DNA of 17,753 bases, taken from NCBI GenBank assembly GCA_003024985.2, contig PXIH01S0010583.1. One strand, 5' to 3'. Below the pieces are notes generated by a model. The model did no database searches and was not told the DNA's origin. It was given only the letters and a program-made list of their open reading frames with translations. Below, piece by piece: positions 1-8,779 of this stretch. The first letter of the stretch is position 1. Each line of letters opens with the position of its first letter. A program made the translations under genes and the position numbers. Origin of the DNA: Euperipatoides rowelli (Eukaryota > Onychophora > Udeonychophora > Euonychophora > Peripatopsidae).

Positions 1-254
1 TACAAAATTTTATTATTTTTTAGGGAAAGTAAAAATAAAAATTTTAAGTAAAAAAAAATGTGGTAATTTTTTTGTAATTTATAGGGCAATTTAAGAAAAA
101 ACAAAAGCAGGGTAGATTTGACATTTATGCTATATATAAGTAAAACATTTGTAATTCAAATTTTGTATATTATTACAATTCGTTTCTCTTAGTTTCTTTG
201 TCCCTTGGCTCTACTTTCTTTTTTTGCCTGTTAGGACCTTTCTATAGTATTTTC
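1..254. other. AT-rich stretch without a recognisable gene
   Basis: The sequence is T- and A-rich with no open frame of useful length and no recognisable motif. It ends directly at the copia LTR stump. A C/T-rich patch at about 180-240 is simple in composition. I see nothing else in it. Confidence 0.7.
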
Positions 255-296
255 TGTTGAAAATTAAGTTCATACCTGTGTGTAAACATAGAACTG
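255..296 (+). repeat. Copia 1: stump of the 5' LTR
   Basis: It starts TGTTGAAAATTAAG and matches 2141-2182 at 40 of 42 positions, counted by eye. After 296 the sequence turns into the end of the copia protease region, so most of the LTR, the primer-binding site and gag are gone. Confidence 0.85.
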
Positions 297-300
297 GTAA

Positions 301-2065
301 GGAACATTATGTCGATTTCAAAGCTCACTAAGGAAGGCTATAGAGTGGAATTTTACGGAACGGAATGTAAAGTTATGTGGAAAGGTGAAATCAAACTTGT
401 GACTATTTTGGTTAGTAAAATCGAAATTTACCCGCATAATAAATGAGCAGTAAGTCCTGATGAAAACGATGTGGTGGGGCTCAATGCTCAAGAGGAACCA
501 GATCAGATACCAATGAATATTACTACAAATTGGTCACAAGTTAAAGAGTCAATTATAATGAACAAAAACCCTATGGATTAAAATCATGGAAGAGATAAAT
601 ACACTTGAAGAAGCAGGAGCTTGGGGGGTAGTCAGGATACCACAGTATAGAAAAGTATTACCAACAAGGTGGATATACAAAATCAAAGTTGAGAAGAACT
701 AAGACCATGTATACTCAAATTAAGATTAGTCATTAATGGATGTAGCCAATAACCAGGTTTTGACTAAATAGACACATCTGCTCTGGTTGTTAGACACACA
801 ACCATCAGGGCAGTACTCACTATGGCTGGCAGATTAAATTTATTGTCAAAACACTGTGATGTAAAATCTGTGTTCTTGTATGGGGATTTAAAGGAAGATT
901 TGTATATAAATACACCACCAGGACCATGGAAACAGCTCAAACCGGATCTAGGATTAAATTTAAGAAGGCAGTATATGGTCTAAAGCAAGTGATCCATGCC
1001 TGGAATCTTAAAATTAATAGTACACTAGAGAAGTTCGGACTAACNAAATCAGAGACTGAGGAGTGCCTGTATACCAGGCTGACCTTAGAGGAAAAATTGT
1101 ACATTATTATACATGTGGATGGCATTCTAATATTTTCGGACAATCCTAACTCAATGCAGAGGTCCTATGATTTCATAGGCCAGGATCACCTCCTGAGGAC
1201 CTTGGATCGGTAAGCTGATATTTGGGAATTCAAATTGCTAAAAACCCAGCTGCTAACTATTATAGTATACACCAAAGACCAAAAATTGACAAATTAATAG
1301 AAACTATAGGAATGACAGAAAGCAAAGGAAAATCAATACCAATGAATCCTGAATTTATAAGGTCTAAATTCGAAGAAGGTGTACCATTAGAAAATAATGA
1401 GAAATATCAACAAATTATGGGCTTTTTGATGTACCTGAGTCTGGTAGGCTGCCCGGACATATGTCTAGCAACTAATATACTTGGAAGACATGTGTCAAAA
1501 CCTACTAGGGCCCATTGGGAAGCTATAGAGGATATTGTTAGGTATTTAAAGGCAACTTCCAATTATTGTCTCAATCTTGTTTCTGGAGATGGGCTTGATC
1601 TGGAGGTCTATTGGGACGCGGACTGGGGATGAGACCTTAGAGATCATCATTCGACTTCTGTTGGGGGGGGGGGGTCTATCTTATGGGGAATAGTGTTATT
1701 GGGTGGAGCTCTAAGAAACAAAAGTGTCTTTCATTATCAACCGCAGAGGCTGAATATGTCTCACTTTCACATGCAGCCAGAGAAGTAACTTGGTTGATTA
1801 AATTGATCGGTGAATTAAGTCTAGAGTGCAATAAACCAATAAGAGTGTATAATGACAGCCAGAGTTATATCAATTTAGCTTTGAGTGAGGGTGTAAGTAG
1901 CAGAACGAAACACATAGACATAAGAAACCACTACTCTAGGGAGCATATTAAATTTGGTAATAATTGAACTAGTGTATTGAACTTTGGGGTTAAATGTGTT
2001 CTCTAAATTTAGATGTACAGTAAATTGCATCTTGAACTCAAATCCACTAATCTAATGATGAAGCC
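301..2065 (+). pseudogene. Copia 1 pol remnant (protease end, RT, RNase H)
   Basis: Copia pol encodes protease, integrase, RT and RNase H. At 307-440 the frame reads MSISKLTKEGYRVEFYGTEC, the stretch that follows the protease in copia. Integrase is then absent. RT starts at 574 (EEINTLEEAGAW, then PTRWIYKIK), has stops at 700, 750 and 765, and continues with DVKSVFLYGDL, which keeps the first catalytic Asp. It shifts frame near 925 to KKAVYGLKQ. The usual YVDD box reads HVDG at 1112-1123, losing a catalytic Asp. Another shift at about 1210 leads into FLGIQIAKNP-like sequence. RNase H begins near 1600, meets TGA at 1630 and a 12-base G run at 1663-1674, and continues in another frame with GWSSKKQKCLSLSTAEAEY and SRTKHIDIR. 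Decayed tail sequence TNLMMKP lies near 2050. There is one N at 1045. The gene cannot work. Confidence 0.9.
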
Positions 2066-2131
2066 CCCATGCACAATCCAGAATAATTGCTGGCATTATG
2101 GAGGGGTAAATAACTTACCTGGGTTTAATTT

Positions 2132-2140
2132 ATGGAGGGG
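2132..2140 (+). promoter_or_regulatory. Copia 1 polypurine tract
   Basis: The run ATGGAGGGG directly abuts the TGTTG start of the 3' LTR. This is the usual place where plus-strand DNA synthesis is primed in LTR elements. A related purine run lies at 2098-2106. Confidence 0.75.
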
Positions 2141-2640
2141 TGTTGAAAATTAAGTTCATCCCTGTGTGTAAACATATAACTGATCAATGCTAATGTAACA
2201 TAATTTAATAGTGAAATTAGACTGTATTATAATTCCTGGATTGTGTTAGTTTAACAAGTGTGAATTGTGAGAACTTTTATTGTATTGGAACTGTTTTTTA
2301 ATCTGCAGGACATTTTAATTTAAGTTCTAGAATATTGTAAAAGAAAATGTTTTTGCTTTGCTGATTTTTTTAATGTATATTTGTTTTCCTCACCAGCGCC
2401 TCTGGTGGAAATGTTTGAAGTATAGAAGGGATTATTATGGGATGTAATTTTTGCTTTGTATACTGGAATAGCTTGGCTTTGAAGTTAGTGCGGGAATTTT
2501 GTGTAATGGATGATACTCGGATTACTTTGTGAGAGCCTGCAGTATATGTTTAAACAGTAAGTAATGAATATTTAAGTGATGAATTATTTTATATGTAATA
2601 AACAGAAACTACAGTGAAATCAGAGAATTCAGGAAATATC
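2141..2640 (+). repeat. Copia 1 3' LTR (start firm, end uncertain)
   Basis: The start is fixed by the polypurine tract and by identity with the 5' stump. The right end cannot be fixed, because the 5' copy is too short to compare and no clear inverted CTTCAACA-type end is seen. An AATAAA at 2597-2602 may be the LTR poly(A) signal, which would place the LTR end shortly after it. The stated end is only a guess. Confidence 0.5.
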
Positions 2641-2846
2641 CAAATATGTGTTTATATATTATTTGTTTTTACCTAAATGAAAGCCAAGATGGCTGACAAC
2701 TCCATTGTTCTATTAAAATCACTTACTAACATGTTTTACAACGACGACGTATATTGCTATAATAATCTACATTAAATATTGTTTAAATCATATTTAGCCT
2801 ACTGCCCTTTTCTCATTCAGTGCTTTGTCATTTTGATCTTGCTCCG
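2641..2846. other. AT-rich stretch without a gene
   Basis: I see no supported coding sequence or known repeat here. It may include the last part of the copia 3' LTR. Confidence 0.5.
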
Positions 2847-3068
2847 CTAAAGTAATTTTATTTTCCTATCCTTCTTGGATTTTGTTTCCCTGTTGTAGAA
2901 TACTTTAGATTCCTTTTTTGTCTTGATCTTATCTTTTGCTATTTCTCTCCATCCTTCTGGAGGAATTGAGACCATCTTCAGATCCCTCTTCAAGCTGTCA
3001 TTCCAAGTGAAGTGTGGTCTTCCTATCTTCTTGTATGGTGGTATTAATCTTACTGCATCTACAATCAT
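2847..3068 (-). pseudogene. LINE reverse-transcriptase C-terminal fragment
   Basis: On the minus strand the 73-residue frame contains KKIGRPHFTWNDSLKRDLK, followed by W..IAKDKIK. The pattern G+P..TW....+.D, then an A.D+..W-like box, is typical of the tail of LINE ORF2 proteins, often annotated in invertebrates as endonuclease-reverse transcriptase or craniofacial development protein 2-like. The expected Trp after the D+ box is Thr here. The rest of the RT, which would lie at higher coordinates, is not recognisable. It is a small, old, truncated fragment. The LINE clade is not determined. Confidence 0.6.
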
Positions 3069-3567
3069 GCTCCATTAGTGTTTAAATATTCTTAATTTCT
3101 TATGCTTATAGATGCAAAAATATATAAACTGTTTAGCTCAAATACTAACTGTAATATGGTTCTAGATAGCATTTTACTTTATGGCATTTAGTTAATTATA
3201 TTAATGACTCACAAGTTTATTATAAGTCATGATTCATTTTTTTTCTTCACCTCACAACTGACTCTATGAATGCTGGTATAGGGCTGATACATGTAAATTA
3301 GTGTAATGGCAAAATAAATGTTTTATTGTTATTACATTCTGTGTTGAATTATTGGTTATGAATATTTATGTGAGTTTAATTGACCTGTTATTTAGTGAAG
3401 CATTTTTCTATAAAGAGAAGAATTATTAGATATAGAAGTTATATAATTATTGTATGACATTTTTGTGGTGATAGCCTATTATTGAAATAGCCAAATATAA
3501 CATATTGAGTCTGAAAGATACACTCACTAAAAAGGATTAAATTTGCAGTTTTACTTCTTATGTTAAA
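3069..3567. other. AT-rich stretch without a gene
   Basis: No open frame or recognised repeat was seen on either strand. Confidence 0.6.
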
Positions 3568-3705
3568 ATGGCTGATTGTATTTGGAAACTAGATAGTAAT
3601 TCAGAAGAGCGTTTTTGCAAGGGATTGATGGAACTTAGTAATGGAAGCATATATAGGCTGATATTGGTGGTAATGAGAAAGCCAAGAGGTGTCTTGGCTG
3701 GATAA
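3568..3705 (+). CDS. Unrecognised short ORF, possibly a fragment
   Basis: This 45-codon frame starts at an ATG with purines before it (AAAATGG) and begins MADCIWKLDSNSEERF. I do not recognise it. In a shifted frame the following bases read KAKRCLGWIKTSGERVHVNI and on towards 3830. The two frames joined give a vague impression of a Tudor-type domain (W-K at the start, then G-S-I-Y-R, then E-R-V-H-V), but this is weak. No signal peptide or membrane segment is visible. It may be a broken exon, a transposon piece or chance. Confidence 0.25.
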   Translation: MADCIWKLDSNSEERFCKGLMELSNGSIYRLILVVMRKPRGVLAG

Positions 3706-3908
3706 AAACATCAGGAGAGCGAGTGCATGTTAATATAGAGAACCTTAAAGTACAGTTCATGCTGGATATCAATATATCTCTACAGTACCTACTTTGTTGC
3801 ATATTGGGAGAAACAAACGTGAGATTTTCAGACAGAGTAAGATAGTATTGGGGGCAATGTGGATAAATGAAGACTATATTGTTCTTACCAAACAACAATA
3901 ATTGAAAA

Positions 3909-4145
3909 ATGGTGGTCTCTGAGAAGTATACTCAGCAGGCCAATGGGATTTGTGACAAATTAGATAATAATGAGAAACCTTTCCAATGTATACCTGACTT
4001 GGTTACAATTAGTAAAGAAGTTGATGATGTGCATTGTGGAAGTGTGGAGGATCTTAGTTGCATTACTAGAGATCCAGGAGATTTTGATGATTTGAACACA
4101 CTTTTCCTAAACTCTGGTAGAAAATCTGGAAAATGTATTACTTAA
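3909..4145 (+). CDS. Unrecognised acidic 78-residue ORF
   Basis: The ATG-started frame MVVSEKYTQQANGICDKLDN is rich in Asp and Glu, especially in the C-terminal half (KEVDDVHCGSVEDL, then DPGDFDDL), and ends at TAA. Its composition is more protein-like than the surrounding AT-rich sequence, so it may be a real fragment. No domain is recognised. It lies about 200 bases after the 45-codon ORF and could belong to the same broken gene. Confidence 0.3.
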   Translation: MVVSEKYTQQANGICDKLDNNEKPFQCIPDLVTISKEVDDVHCGSVEDLSCITRDPGDFDDLNTLFLNSGRKSGKCIT

Positions 4146-4921
4146 ACATGTCATGCATATTGCATAATAGTTAACAAGCATTTCTTAAATTCTTATACCT
4201 TGTGATCTACTTAATCAGTGTTCAACTTGATTTATTTTACTAGCTTGCTCTGCAGAAGTATTCACAATTCCACCCGAAAGATTATGATAGGTTTGTTTTA
4301 ATAATATAAACGATGGAATTCATTAATTAATAAATTTAACGTAATTTGTATTAATATGTTTAGAAATTCTCCTAAAATAGAATTAGCCTATTATTAATTA
4401 TATGCTTGAAAAAATATTTGAATTTAACTGTTTATATCTTAGGATAATTGATCACAAACAAAGTGCTAAAAGGACGATAAGAAAGAGAAATAGCTTTTCT
4501 ACAAGTTTTCCAAAATACTGTAGATCGTGATTTTTAAAACCTCTGGTGGTTTTATAAGCGTTATTTTGAAATCCATATATTTACAGATGGAATATACCAC
4601 AAGTGTTAAGAAATACTCTATGAGGGAAAGATATTTTCTCCCCCATAGAGGATTGTTCAGATGAGAAATGTTTATTTTCAGAAGATATCCAGAATGAATT
4701 TCTACATGTTATCAAAAATGCTTTAAATATCCCAGAACAAACCAAAAATGTGAGTTTATTACATTTCTAAAGTTGTTAAATAACCCACTGTCACTACCAA
4801 AAGAAAACATCTACCAAGTTTAAAGGAAATACAAGACAAGCTAGATAAGGTGCAACCAGATTTTATATCAATTTAAAATAGAAGAAATGACAGAAAAAAA
4901 TTAAACACTGCATTGTTCGAC
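4146..4921. other. AT-rich stretch with short broken coding-like patches
   Basis: No continuous gene is seen. A patch at about 4805-4880 reads KHLPSLKEIQDKLDKVQPDF before a stop, just upstream of the coiled-coil unit B, and may be part of the same lost protein. A 35-base hairpin lies at 4616-4650. Confidence 0.4.
4616..4650. repeat. Imperfect 35-base palindrome
   Basis: The outer arms CTCTATG and CATAGAG are perfectly complementary. Inner arms GGGA and TCCC also pair, with single mismatches between, around an AT-rich centre. It could fold as a hairpin in DNA or RNA. No T-run follows and no function can be assigned. Confidence 0.6.
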
Positions 4922-5411
4922 TAAATAAGGTTAACTATTTAGAAGAAAAGATTTCAAATGTACTGTTGGAGTTAGAAAAATCAAGAAATGAAAATCAATT
5001 TTTAAAAGAAAAAATGATACAAATTCTTTAAAAATGAATGATTTGAGGCTGTGCGAAGCATGTGTAGTATAGCTAATTATTCATATCTAAATTATGTAAG
5101 CTAAAATTGTTTTTAATTGTTTTGTATGCTAATTTAAATTGGCAGATTGGTCTTAGTTAACATTCTCTTTGGCTATGAATGTTTATATAAATCTTAAAGT
5201 TTAAGAAGATTGACTAAATTTAGTTTTGTAAGTTTACAGTTAGCTAAAAAATGGCTACCATAAGTTCATTAATGAAGTCTTTATTTGACTTTATGAAACT
5301 GGTAATGAAAAACTTATGAAAGAAATTTGTATACTGCAAAAGGGTCATTTAATTTTCTTAAAATTAGTTGTAGATATGTCTTAACAAGGTTGCTGAAAAG
5401 AGTTATATTTG
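4922..5411 (+). repeat. Tandem unit B, copy 1
   Basis: This segment realigns with 5461-5987 along its whole length. Shared stretches include AACTATTTAGAAGAAAAG at the start, GACTAAATTTAGTTTTGTAAG in the middle and TTGCTGAAAAGAGTTATATT at the end. The offset is about 540 bases, making a head-to-tail duplication with a gap of about 50 bases. Its first 120 bases carry the coiled-coil frame (LNKVNYLEEKISN), broken by a base lost in the A-rich run near 5010. Confidence 0.85.
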
Positions 5412-5444
5412 CATATGAAGTAATTATCATCTTCATCGTTTCAT

Positions 5445-5645
5445 TTGACATTTTCTACTCTAAATAAAATTAACTATTTAGAAGAAAAGATTTCAAATAT
5501 TCTGTTGGAGTTAGAAAAATCAAGAAATGAAAATCAGTTTTTAAAAGAAGAAAATGAAACAAATTCTTTAAAAATGAATGAATTGAAACTGTGCACGCAT
5601 TTGGCACTTGTACGCACTTGGCACTTGTACGTACAGTATAGCTAA
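5445..5645 (+). CDS. Short coiled-coil ORF in unit B copy 2
   Basis: The 66-residue frame reads LNKINYLEEKISNILLELEK and then SRNENQFLKEENETNSLKMN. Leu, Ile and Asn fall at heptad spacing and the segment is highly charged, so residues of about 6-50 should form a coiled coil. The last 17 residues come from the inserted 17-base repeats and are probably not original. The equivalent frame in copy 1 has a one-base deletion. Coiled coils of this kind occur after DNA-binding domains of some transposon-derived proteins, among many others, so no function is assigned. It is likely a decayed exon or transposon fragment. Confidence 0.35.
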   Translation: MTFSTLNKINYLEEKISNILLELEKSRNENQFLKEENETNSLKMNELKLCTHLALVRTWHLYVQYS

Positions 5646-5987
5646 TTATTCACATCTAAGTTATTTAAGTTAAAGTTGCTTTAATTGTTTTTTATGCTAA
5701 ATTAAATTGTCAGAGAAGTGTTAGTCAACATTCTCTCGGCTTTGAAAGTTTATGTACTGTAAGTCATATTGTTGAAGAAGATTGACTAAATTTAGTTTTG
5801 TAAGCTTACCGTATGCTAAAAAGATAGCTACCATAAGTTTAATAAAGAAGTCTTTATTTGACTTTATGAAACTGGCATTGAAAAACTTTTTAAAGAAATT
5901 TGAATACTGCAAAATGGTCATTTAATTTACTTAAAATTAGTTGGAGATATCAATTTTAACCTGATTGCTGAAAAGAGTTATATTTGT
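5461..5987 (+). repeat. Tandem unit B, copy 2
   Basis: This is the second copy of the 4922-5411 unit. It is longer, mainly because of an insert at 5597-5634 made of two 17-base repeats. Many substitutions separate the copies, so the duplication is not recent. The reading frame of the coiled-coil part is open here. Confidence 0.85.
5597..5630 (+). repeat. Two tandem 17-base repeats
   Basis: GCATTTGGCACTTGTAC is followed directly by GCACTTGGCACTTGTAC, with one mismatch. It is present only in copy 2 of unit B, so it was gained after the large duplication or lost from copy 1. Confidence 0.9.
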
Positions 5988-6880
5988 GTCATATCTTAAA
6001 AATTAATCTGTATTATAATCATTCATTGAATAATTTTAACAGTGTACTTTATTAGTTACAGGGTGGGGGCAGGATTTAACTGAGATACTCTTTTGCGAGC
6101 AGTGGTGTCAAGCATGAGGCATCTGTAATTTCATATGTGTCAGTCAATATAATTGTTTATTACATGTATTTTCATTGTCTAGTATTTAAGTTTCTATTAA
6201 ATACATTTATTTGAAGTTTGTCTTCATTCACGGATACTACAATTTCAATATAAAGTGATCACAATTTCAATATAAAGTAATCGTCTTTGGACGTTTCATG
6301 TTTTTGACTCCATTTGCAATATTGATTAACCTTCAGTCACATTATTTGGATTATCTACAGCACTTTTGTCATTTTTTTTATTGTTTGGAAGAATATTGAA
6401 AGTTTACAAATCTGGAGATGATTTTAATGGAAATTTTGTCAGGAAGATTGAGTACAATTTCAATTAAATTGATTCTATTTGTTAAACTAATATTGGGAAG
6501 ATCTCTTATTTTTTTTCCTGCCTTGGTTTGAGATCACAAGATTAAAAATGTCCTTTGGTCATGACGTTGTTTGTGACAGAGTAATTGTCCTGAATTGCAT
6601 GATTGTGAAATACAATTGAAAATTATTACTTTTCTAAAGCAACTGATAATTATTATTTTATTATTTTTATTTTAAGGAATCTAAGATAATTATTCATCGT
6701 AATATGATTTATGTTTATTATTTAATTGTTTATGAAGAAACAGCTATTTGCATTGGGGACATTAACAGTTTTATAGTTTAGGCTGGCGTTTCATATGTTT
6801 GCATAATATGATTAATGATTTCTTCAACAATTTTCTAATATTAAATAGTTTTTAAGAATCTTTTAAAATTTCAGAATCAG
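5988..6880. other. AT-rich stretch without a gene
   Basis: No coding sequence was recognised. Two adjacent 22-base copies of ACAATTTCAATATAAAGT(G/A)ATC lie at 6239-6282, with one mismatch. Otherwise nothing stands out. Confidence 0.6.
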
Positions 6881-7104
6881 AAGAATAAGGACCACTGCAG
6901 GAACCTATACCTTTGTGCATTGGCAGTAGGCAGTCTGAGACACTGGGCTTGTAAGGGGAGGGTTTGGTACTTTTGGTGCAATGTCAGACAATCATGCTTA
7001 GACAACCAAAGGATTTTGGATATAAGGGAAGGAAGTCGGACAACCATACCTAGACAACTATGGATTTGTGATTTATACATTCAGACATGTCTGTATTTCT
7101 CTGT
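6881..7104. other. Less AT-rich stretch with a direct repeat, unrecognised
   Basis: Base composition changes here to more balanced sequence. 6987-7017 and 7039-7067 are imperfect direct copies sharing GACAA(T/C)CAT and TAGACAAC. The open frame across it runs into the simple repeat and has no recognisable domain. It may be part of an unidentified element that continues into unit A. Confidence 0.4.
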
Positions 7105-7425
7105 ACTATGCTTCTTTTTCTTCTGTTTCTTTTTCTTCTGCTTCTTATTCTTGTGCTACTTATTCTACTTTTTTATTCTGCTTCTTCTTTGACTTCTATT
7201 CTTGTTCTTCTGCTTGTTTCTTTTTCTTGTTTCTTATTCTTCTGTTTCTTAGTCTTGTTCTGCGTCATATTCAGCTTATTTTTTTACTTATTCCTCTGCT
7301 TCTCATTTTGCTGCTTTTTGCTCTACTTTTTGTTCTTCTGCTTCTTGTTCTTTTGTTTCTATTCTTGTCTTCTGCTTCTTATTCTTGTTTTTTATGCTTC
7401 TTCTACTTATTCCTATGCTCATTTT
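7105..7425. repeat. Pyrimidine-rich simple repeat (TTCTTCTG/TTCTTGTTC type)
   Basis: Imperfect iterations of CTTCTGCTTCTTGTTC-like motifs fill this stretch, giving nearly pure T/C with scattered G and A. The long Phe/Leu/Cys/Ser frames in it come from the repeat and are not genes. Confidence 0.9.
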
Positions 7426-7635
7426 TTTTAAAATTTGTATTTAATATTGATTATATTTGATTTGTAATGTTTTTATGGATAGATATGATATTAAGCTTAT
7501 CTTTTTGTAATGAAAGATCTGAAAAATTCTATTTGTGAAGTAAATGATCTCAACCATTGTATTTTGTAATGTGATTATATAATGTATTTTGTGTCAATAA
7601 ATATTATTTAAATTAAAAATGAATTATAAGAAAGC

Positions 7636-8336
7636 ATGTCTCAATTCAAATTTGATTTGGTCAATTTAAATGAAAACAACATGTAAGAAATTGTTAAGTT
7701 GTTAGATGATAATAAAGATTTTCAACCCAAACTGAAGGGATTTGAAGATGCAATTGAGATGAAAAATGGAATGTGAAGATATATCATTCAGTATTCAAGA
7801 ATTACAGCAAAGAAGGAGTAAAAATAAGAAAAAATCAGAAAAACAAGTTAAAACAGAAATGATCAATCTAAAAGAGAACCCCCAACAACATTATCCAGAT
7901 ATTAAACAGGATAATGTAGAAATGAAGTCAGCATTATTTGTGAAGAAACATGATGATATGATAAACTTGCCATGTGGAATACAACAGTTAGAGGAAAGCA
8001 ATAAGCAGACAAATTTGGTACTTTTGAATTATAAAATTTTTATATAAGATATATGCAAAAATAATGAATTTACAAAGGAAACGTGGAATAAATTACTGTC
8101 AAATTCTCTTCACAAAGCATCATTAAAAAAGAAAGAAAAGCTGGAAAATCCAGAGCATAAATAAGGATGAGGCCATTATTCCTTCTGAGCCCAGGCAGAA
8201 AATAGGAGCGGAAGTGATAATGGAGAGATCATAGGACATTTTGCAGTTTATTACTCAAACACTCAAGGAGATGAACAATCTGTGAGTCACCATGAATAGA
8301 TATCGTGGGAAAGGCTATGGATGTAAGAGATGGAGA
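7636..8336 (+). pseudogene. Unit A copy 1: broken gag-like coding remnant
   Basis: From the ATG at 7636 the frame reads MSQFKFDLVNLNENN, then meets TAA (7684) and TGA (7774). The +1 frame is open from 7766 to 8047 (MECEDISFSIQELQQRRSKN, later CGIQQLEESNKQTN), a charged helical or coiled-coil-like stretch. Further pieces read LLSNSLHKASLKKKEKLE, then EPRQKIGAEVIMERS and DILQFITQTLKEMNNL, and a basic tail NRYRGKGYGCKRW. Small size, basic tail and position after an AATAAA-bearing stretch suggest a retroelement gag. No zinc knuckle or known domain is seen and I do not recognise the family. The TAA and TGA are shared with copy 2, so decay preceded duplication. Confidence 0.45.
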
Positions 8337-8375
8337 CATTATTAGGTAACAGTGTGCTAAGACAACTGTTATGTG

Positions 8376-8380
8376 CTACT
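8376..8380 (+). repeat. Target-site duplication CTACT, left copy
   Basis: CTACT precedes the 5' LTR and recurs exactly at 11825-11829 after the 3' LTR. A 5-base duplication fits gypsy integrases. Confidence 0.9.
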
Positions 8381-8652
8381 TGTGACGTATGCATAACAGC
8401 ATAATTAGCAATATAGGGGGAGAACCATCAGTAAATAAATGTCAGCCTTATATCACCAGTCATGTAAGTACGTAGCATTAAACTATTTGTCTTAACTCAT
8501 TATATGTTGAGTGTCAAGTTATTAAAACATGTTATTATGATAAATCATATCATTAGTTCACTTATAAAAGTTCTAGTGTTTCATGCTTATTAAATAAATA
8601 ACATATATAATACTATTTACTAGCCATCTAGCAAATGGTTATAAATAGCACA
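8381..8652 (+). repeat. Gypsy 1 5' LTR (272 bp)
   Basis: It begins TG and ends CA, with both ends fixed by the 3' LTR and the target duplication. An AATAAA occurs near 8593-8603 in the run TTAAATAAATAACA. The 3' LTR minus its insert has exactly the same length. Confidence 0.95.
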
Positions 8653-8670
8653 TGGCGATGAAGCATGGGT
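8653..8670 (+). promoter_or_regulatory. Gypsy 1 primer-binding site
   Basis: TGGCGATGAAGCATGGG starts immediately after the LTR. TGG is the complement of the tRNA CCA end. TGGCGA(T/C)GA-type sites, also seen at 13350 and 17428, fit a serine tRNA primer as used by mag-like elements. The exact tRNA is inferred. Confidence 0.75.
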
Positions 8671-8779
8671 ATTGCATGAACAATGCGATAAACTGTAAGT
8701 GAAGGAAGTAATATAAATAATACTGGTGAATAAAAAAAAAAGGAAAAATTAAAGTATTAAAATTTTAAAATAATAAAGG

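Larger units (their letters stand above)
255..2182 (+). mobile_element. Degenerate Ty1/copia retrotransposon 1
   Basis: The 42 bases from 255 and the 42 bases from 2141 differ at only two positions, and both begin TGTTGAAAATTAAG, a typical copia LTR start. The downstream copy is preceded by the purine run GGAGGGG, as expected of a 3' LTR behind its polypurine tract. Between them lie protease, RT and RNase H remnants in copia order, with integrase missing. The 5' LTR survives only as 42 bases before pol sequence starts, so a deletion runs from inside the LTR to the protease region. The 3' end given here is the limit of the LTR match; the 3' LTR itself extends further and its end was not located. 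The element is dead: it has many stops, frameshifts and a changed catalytic motif. Confidence 0.88.
7105..8373 (+). repeat. Unit A, copy 1 (simple repeat plus gag-like remnant)
   Basis: This segment matches 11830-13040 closely along its unique part, from TTTGTATTTAATATTGATTA at about 7434 to the GGTAACAGTG and GACAACT stretch just before the gypsy insertion. It consists of a 5' pyrimidine-rich simple repeat (about 7105-7425), an AT-rich stretch with AATAAA at 7596-7601, and a broken coding-like region. The layout (repeat, AATAAA, then a gag-like frame) suggests a retroelement 5' end, but no primer-binding site or LTR pair was identified. Confidence 0.85.

Noticed and set aside
7068-7460. Long Phe/Leu/Cys-rich open frames (114 and 130 residues)
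   Set aside because: They are translations of the pyrimidine-rich simple repeat, overlap in two frames and have no membrane-protein pattern beyond the repeat.
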